DNA of 12,835 nucleotides from Acanthamoeba lenticulata. Taxonomy: Eukaryota; Discosea; Longamoebia; Acanthamoebidae. The notes below the pieces were generated by a model. That model was not told the DNA's origin. It did not search any database and saw nothing but the letters and a program-made list of their open reading frames with translations. The stretch is from the NCBI GenBank assembly GCA_002179805.1, contig NAVB01001433.1:1-12835 (forward strand). Direction: 5' to 3'. Numbering within the stretch: the first letter of the stretch is position 1; every line of letters starts with the position of its first letter. This document shows positions 8,480-12,835 of this stretch, one piece after another. The position numbers were made by a program, and so were the translations under genes.

Positions 8480-8620
8480 TTTCCGGCGATGAATGAAGCA
8501 AGAAGAAAAAGAAGAAGGACCCAAGGCCCGATGAGAGAAAAGCTCATTTTCCGGCTCCGAGAGGGGAAAAAACAAGGAGAGAAGAGAAAAGTTTTATTAA
8601 ATTGAAAACCAAGCTTGCTA
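8480..8620. promoter_or_regulatory. Divergent promoter region, DDX52 / dehydrogenase
   Basis: 141 bp separate the two divergent ATGs, so both promoters and both leaders must share it. It is purine-rich on the plus strand, with GAAGAA runs and an AT-rich TTTTATTAAATTG box about 20-30 nt before the dehydrogenase ATG. The 11-mer CATTTTCCGGC occurs twice: at 8477-8487 (overlapping the DDX52 start codon) and at 8545-8555. No single TATA position can be claimed. Confidence 0.6.
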
Positions 8621-10291
8621 ATGCTGCGTGAGGTGCTTCTCTCTCTGCTCAACTTCTCGTTTTGGCTGGCGCTGCCTGCAGCAGTGCTCAAGCTGTGGCG
8701 TAGCATTTATCCCCCTCTCCAATGGGATGCCAAAGGTGTGCACCCTCCTTTGTTCGTGCGTCCCCGCGCTTTTCCAGGGCCTCACGTGCTGCGCCTTGGT
8801 GGGCGTCCAGGCAAGGGTGTTGTAATCACAGGGGCCTCGAGTGGCATCGGAGAGGAGCTGGCCTACCAGTATGCCAGGCTGGGCAGCAGGTTTTTCAAGA
8901 CCACACTTTCTAGCCGAAGCTGCTTTCACCGTTTCTTACGCTCGCGTTGTTGTCCTCATGTGGTTGGTTTTTTCAGGTTGATCCTGTGTGCCAGGCGTAA
9001 GGACGAGTTGGAGGCCGTCGCTGACAAGTGCCAATCCCTCGGTGCGCCACTGGTGCACTACACGCTCGCGGACGTAAGCAAAACGGATGACTGCAAGTAC
9101 GAGCCCATGTGTGATTTGTCTTTGGCGAATGTTCTCCTTCCCTCACTCCTTTCTCTTTTTTTCTGATTTCTCAAATGATGCACCCTCTGTGTGTTGTTGT
9201 TGTTGTCGTCGTTGTTGTTGGATCACCTTTGCAGGAGGCTCATGGAAGAAGCTGCTGACAAGCTCGGTGGGGCCATCGACATGATTGTGCTCAATGCCGG
9301 CATCTCAATGGGCGTGCCCTTCGAGGTGCTGCCCTCCTCTTTCTCTGTGGACCTACCAGCAGGTCAGGGGTTGATGAGCCGGTTTTTGCTTGTTCTCGGG
9401 GGGGGGGAGAGCAGGATGTCCAGGATCTGTCCCTTTTCAGGCGGCTGATGGAAGTCAACTACTATGGCTGTGTTGACTGCACACACTTTGCGCTGCCCTT
9501 CCTCAAGAGGTCCGCGCACGCCAAGATCCTTGTTGTCTCGTCGCTTGCCGGCAAGGGAGGCGTGCCGCATCGTTCCGGCTATTGCGCCAGCAAGTTCGCT
9601 CTTCACGGTTCGGCTCTCTCCTTCCTTTTCCTTCCCTTATCCTCGCGCGAGCTTGCGCGGTGCCCCTCCCCCCACCCACATCTTCGCCCAGCCAGGAAGA
9701 AAAGTCGAAAGGATTCGTGCGGCTTGCGTGTCTCCGGGAGGGGGGGGGCTCTCGTACAAACCAACACCGCCCTCACCACCACCACCCACCCCATCACGCC
9801 CATCTATCTCTGCACGCGGGGAGGACGGCAGGCTTTTTCGAGACTCTGCGCCAAGAGCTCTCGCCCAAGTATCCGATCGGCGTGACTCTCGTATGCCCGG
9901 GGTTTGTCAAGACCAACATCAACGCCACTCGCCTGGGCTCCAATCCCTCAACCTTTGATCTCAGCAAGGCCATGCCGGTGGAGGTGCGCTCGTCGCTGAG
10001 AGGAGGGAGAGGAGCCGTGAGGCTCACGGGTGGAGGCTCCTTCCTCTTTCATGCCTCCCTTTTGTTGATCTGTGGCTTCTTTCTCTCTTTCTCTCTCTTC
10101 TCTTCTCTCTCTTCATTCTGTAGGAAGCCGGACGGATCATCGTGGCGGCTGTGAAGCACGGGAAGCGGGAGGAAGTCTTCACGCGTGAGGGCAAGCTCGG
10201 CGAGTGGGTGCGCTTCCTCGTCCCCGAGCTCTACGACGCCGCTGCCGTTCGCAAGATCGCGAAGGAGACCCAGCGAACCAACCACGAATAG
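8621..10291 (+). CDS. Membrane-anchored short-chain dehydrogenase/reductase, 11beta-HSD1/DHRS7-like
   Basis: A classical NAD(P)(H)-dependent oxidoreductase, probably ER-bound; the substrate (steroid, retinoid, lipid or other carbonyl) cannot be told. Exons: 8621-8889, 8977-9096, 9235-9381, 9441-9607, 9832-9983 and 10124-10291, giving 340 aa. Residues 5-25 are a hydrophobic segment likely to be a signal anchor. The Rossmann cofactor motif is TGASSGIG (70-77), followed by CARR (94-97) and LNAG (149-152). The catalytic tetrad fits N185 (MEVNYYG), S213 (VVSSLAGK), Y226 and K230 (YCASK), with PGFVKT after it. SSLAGK...YCASKFALHGFF closely resembles 11beta-HSD1. The exon 3 donor is uncertain: the strong-looking site at 9363 gives the wrong phase, so 9382 was chosen, which adds a few residues before RRLMEVNYYG. 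Family membership is certain, the member is not. Confidence 0.94.
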
Positions 10292-10398
10292 TCCCGAGAA
10301 AGAGAAACACATTGAGCCCCTCCAACACTCAACCCAACCTGCGATCCATCTCCTCCTCCTCTCGCAGCAGCAGCCCACGAAGGGGAGGGCCACGCCTC

Positions 10399-10433
<35 letters not shown>

Positions 10434-10538
10434 GTACAGACATAGAGGATCTGGGGTATTTACATTCAGACGCCTGAGCCACACCACACGTGCACACAAT
10501 GGCACAAGTCGCCAATGAGGGGGGAGGTGGGTGGGTGC
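10292..10538. other. Convergent 3' regions with GA-rich tract
   Basis: 247 bp lie between the dehydrogenase stop codon (10291) and the stop codon of the minus-strand coiled-coil gene (10539). The tract holds an imperfect (GA)n run at about 10399-10433 and a CT/GCAG-rich part before it. No AATAAA is seen for either gene. TGTAAA occurs on the minus strand at 10464-10459, about 75 nt after the coiled-coil stop, and could serve as a variant signal. No open frame or RNA gene is recognised. Confidence 0.6.
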
Positions 10539-10954
10539 TCAAATATAGAGACCCTCGTCGCTCGTGGCTGCTGGTGAGTCCACAGCGTGCTTGGGCAAGA
10601 GCTCCTGCAGCTCCCTAATCTGTATCTCCCGCTTGAGAATGACGCCCTTGTTCTCTGTTGCAGACAGAGAGGCCGCATCAGGGTGTGGTGCAGCCATGTT
10701 GTGGGGTCACTCGAGGGAAAAAAAGATGGGATAGAACCTTCTATGGCATCAGCAAAGTCCTTGTCATAGCCCTCAGCCAGTGCTTCCTGCAACTCGCTGT
10801 TGGATCTGATGAGGTGTTTGATCTGATTTTGTAGTTCCTTAATCTGTGCCTGCACCACCTCGGCCTGGTCTCCCGCCACTGTAGTGGGCACTGGTGGCGC
10901 CGTATTGCGGAAGTCAGTGAGCGTTACACCGGGCATCACCTGTCGCTCCGTCAT
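10539..10954 (-). CDS. Small coiled-coil protein of unknown function, 110 aa
   Basis: I do not recognise this protein. Two exons, 10954-10738 and 10654-10539, join in phase 1 across an 83-nt intron (acceptor TGCAACAG) to give 110 aa. The first part (1-30) is Thr/Pro-rich and probably disordered. Residues about 30-95 form a charged, heptad-like helix (QAEVVQAQIKELQNQIKHLI, then RSNSELQEALAEGYDKDFAD and AIEENKGVILKREIQIREL) with no signal peptide or membrane segment. The RSN-EL and D-x-DF-x-x-AI-x-EN spacing looks like a conserved small-protein motif, which supports a real gene, but I cannot name the family. The ATG at 10954 has no nearby competitor downstream in frame. It is divergent from CysRS across only 80 bp, so the two are probably co-regulated; that is an inference. 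Confidence 0.8.
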
Positions 10955-11034
10955 CCCGTTCTTCTTGTTGTCCTTGGTGGTTTTTTCGTTTTTTCTTCCA
11001 TTTTGTTGTTGTTTGTGCTTTTGCTGGCCCCGGC
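10955..11034. promoter_or_regulatory. 80-bp bidirectional promoter, coiled-coil gene / CysRS
   Basis: Only 80 bp separate the ATG codons of two divergent genes. The plus strand is T-rich (runs of T and TTG) to about 11022, then turns GC-rich just before the CysRS ATG. Transcription starts of both genes must lie here or inside the opposing first exon. No TATA box is evident. Confidence 0.6.
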
Positions 11035-12835
11035 ATGCGAGCGGTAAAGCGGGCTTTGTCTTTTGCTGGTGTGCCCCATCAACATTGCCTCCGTGCTGCA
11101 GCACAACGCAGCACAGCTGCCAGCTCCCACCAAACGCTTTTTAGGCGGGCTTTGACCGTCCCTGCAGCCGGCCCGGAGGAAGAAGAGGCCGCTACAGCAA
11201 CCCTCTCTTGGGCGCGCCCGGAGGGAAGGGACACTGGTGTGCGGCTGTGGAACAGCCTCACCAACAGCGAGACACCTCTGGTCACCACCTCGCCTACCGA
11301 CACTCTTTCTTGGTACTCCGCCGCCCTTCAGGCACTTTTTCCTGCGCCTGGGCACACCGCCAACTCGTCTTACAACTGTTCCTGCGTCAATCAGGTACAC
11401 GTGCGGACCGACCGTGTATGATGTCTCTCACTTGGGCCACGCTCGGTACGGGAAGGCACCTCCCTCCTCCTCCTCCTCTTCCGCGTGCGGCGTTGACTCA
11501 CCACCAACGTCAGCACGTACGTGACGGTGGACATCATGCTGCGCACCTTGCGAGAGTACTTTGGGGTGAACACATGGCACGTGCTGAACATCACCGACGT
11601 TGACGACAAAATCATCAAGCGGGTAAGCCCCCCTCCCCCCTCCTCCTCCTCCTAAGACCCACTGCGGCCATCGCTGTTCTGGGCCAGAATAGCATGTGTC
11701 TGTAATACTGTGGGCACCCGCACCTCCACCTGGCAGGCCAATGAAGCTGGCGTGCCTGCCCTGGAGCTGAGCCAACGGTTTGAGCGAGAGTTCTTCCACG
11801 ACATGGCCGCGCTTGGTGTGGAGCCGCCTGCGACTGTGGTGCGCGTAAGCGACCACATGCCCGAGGTATCACCCCACCGTCGCAATGTGGGTGGAGGATC
11901 CCTCGATCCCCCCTCCTCCCCTCTCTCTACATGCACACACAACATAACATAATCCCTCCCTCTCTTTGTCGTCCCCCGCCCCAAACACCAACCCCAAACA
12001 CCAACCCCAATCCCTATCCAATCTCATGGGACCCTCCTCACGCCGCTGGCCATCGGCCCCAAAGGTGGTGGAGTTCATACGGGAGCTGGAGGGCCGAGGT
12101 TTGGCCTACGCCACGCCCTCAGGCGTCTATTTCGACACGCTTCAGTTCAGTCGATCGCATCGCCTCAAGATGGCGCCCTCTTTCAGCGATGGTATGATGG
12201 CCCTCCCTCCCGCTCTCGCTGATCTGGTCGTAGGTCGGTACTCTCGGGAGCGGGACGCAATCTCACAACAAGCACCCACCCACACACCCATCCACACCGC
12301 AACAACAACAACAACAACCACAACGTTTGAACGATCCCACATTCTTCTCTTCGCCCCCCCCCCCGGGGCGTCAGCAGAGAGCTCCGGAGGGGAGGATGCC
12401 GAGGGGACCGCGAGCCCCAGCAGTAGAGACAAGCGGAACCCGCGCGACTTTGCCCTCTGGAAGGCCGCCAAAGCGGGCGAACCGTCATGGGCCTCTCCCT
12501 GGGGCCACGGGCGACCGGGCTGGCACATCGAGTGCTCGGCCATGTGCACGTCCGTGCTCAACATAACTGCCGCGCTGACCTTCTTCCTCCCCCCCCCCAA
12601 AGCAACTCTCCACTTCACCATCATTATCATCATTGGTCCTCCGTCCCGTCTCATCATGTCCTATCAAATATTCTATTTATATATTTGTTTTTATATATTT
12701 TTTTATATATATATATTTCATAACACACCTGCAGGTCACTCTTTGGCGCTCATCTCGACGTGCACGCGGGCGGCATTGACCTCAAATTTCCGCATCACTG
12801 CAATGAGGTCGCCCAGTGCGAGGCCTACCTCGGCA
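11035..12835 (+). CDS. CARS: Cysteinyl-tRNA synthetase (3' end outside window)
   Basis: It charges tRNA(Cys) with cysteine as a class Ia enzyme. Exons: 11035-11312, 11395-11445, 11514-11622, 11737-11865, 12065-12191, 12375 or 12378 to 12549, and 12735 onward; phases agree throughout (322 aa seen). Residues about 1-47 lack acidic residues and are rich in Arg, Ala and Ser, as a mitochondrial presequence would be, so dual targeting is possible. Then come [17 protein letters not shown] with the zinc ligand C96 and the HIGH-type HLGH (105-108), [13 protein letters not shown], a short Ser/Glu/Gly insert (about 232-246), and [19 protein letters not shown] with [12 protein letters not shown] (zinc ligand C284). 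[20 protein letters not shown] supplies ligand H309 and E313. The KMSKS loop and anticodon domain lie past the right edge. The position next to the ligands is C (HHCNE) where E or D is common. Identity is certain. Confidence 0.97.
11979..12008. repeat. 13-bp tandem duplication in CysRS intron 4
   Basis: The unit CCCCAAACACCAA occurs twice in a row, followed by a further CCCC, within the intron 11866-12064. The same intron holds CT-rich and ACA-rich stretches. Confidence 0.8.
12371..12377 (+). other. NAGNAG tandem splice acceptor in CysRS
   Basis: The bases TCAGCAG offer two acceptors three bases apart. Use of the first adds one alanine before ESSGGEDAE; both keep the frame (phase 1). The site follows a C-rich run ending in GGGG. 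Confidence 0.6.
12657..12720. repeat. AT-rich tract in CysRS intron 6
   Basis: About 60 bp of almost pure A and T with TATATA repeats lie just upstream of the acceptor at 12734. It is the most AT-rich stretch of the window and lies within an intron of 185 nt (12550-12734). Confidence 0.85.

Overview
This is nuclear DNA from a gene-dense, intron-rich eukaryote. The features that show this are GT-AG introns in every gene, GC-rich exons, short spacers (80 to 250 bp), introns full of microsatellites and homopolymers, and purely eukaryotic proteins (an E6AP-type HECT ligase, TPX2, DDX52). The style fits a free-living amoebozoan such as Acanthamoeba. That assignment is an inference from gene structure and composition and needs a database comparison.

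Layout from left to right: (1) positions 1-3294, minus strand: a UBE3A/E6AP-type HECT ubiquitin ligase with an N-terminal AZUL zinc finger; its C-terminus, including the catalytic cysteine, lies beyond the left edge. (2) 3542-5055, minus: a compact TPX2 spindle-assembly factor of about 444 aa in four exons. (3) 5258-8479, minus: the DEAD-box RNA helicase DDX52/Rok1, ten exons, about 640 aa, with every helicase motif intact. (4) 8621-10291, plus: a membrane-anchored short-chain dehydrogenase/reductase of the 11beta-HSD1/DHRS7 type, six exons, about 340 aa. (5) 10539-10954, minus: a small two-exon coiled-coil protein of 110 aa that I do not recognise. (6) 11035 to the right edge, plus: cysteinyl-tRNA synthetase, seven exons seen, with its C-terminal half outside the window.

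Genes 1 to 3 run head-to-tail on the minus strand. DDX52 and the dehydrogenase are divergent over 141 bp, the dehydrogenase and the coiled-coil gene are convergent, and the coiled-coil gene and CysRS are divergent over only 80 bp. The genes serve housekeeping roles (protein turnover, spindle assembly, 18S rRNA maturation, lipid or carbonyl redox, tRNA charging) and do not form one pathway. I see no mobile element, tRNA, rRNA or CRISPR array, and no convincing undescribed multi-gene system. The most unusual points are two apparent introns of 26 and 32 nt, complementary intronic repeats within single transcripts (CAG/CUG in DDX52, GA/CU in the HECT gene), and a possible miniature Aurora-A-binding motif at the start of TPX2. 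All exon joins were worked out by eye from splice signals, reading phase and remembered family conservation, with no transcript data.
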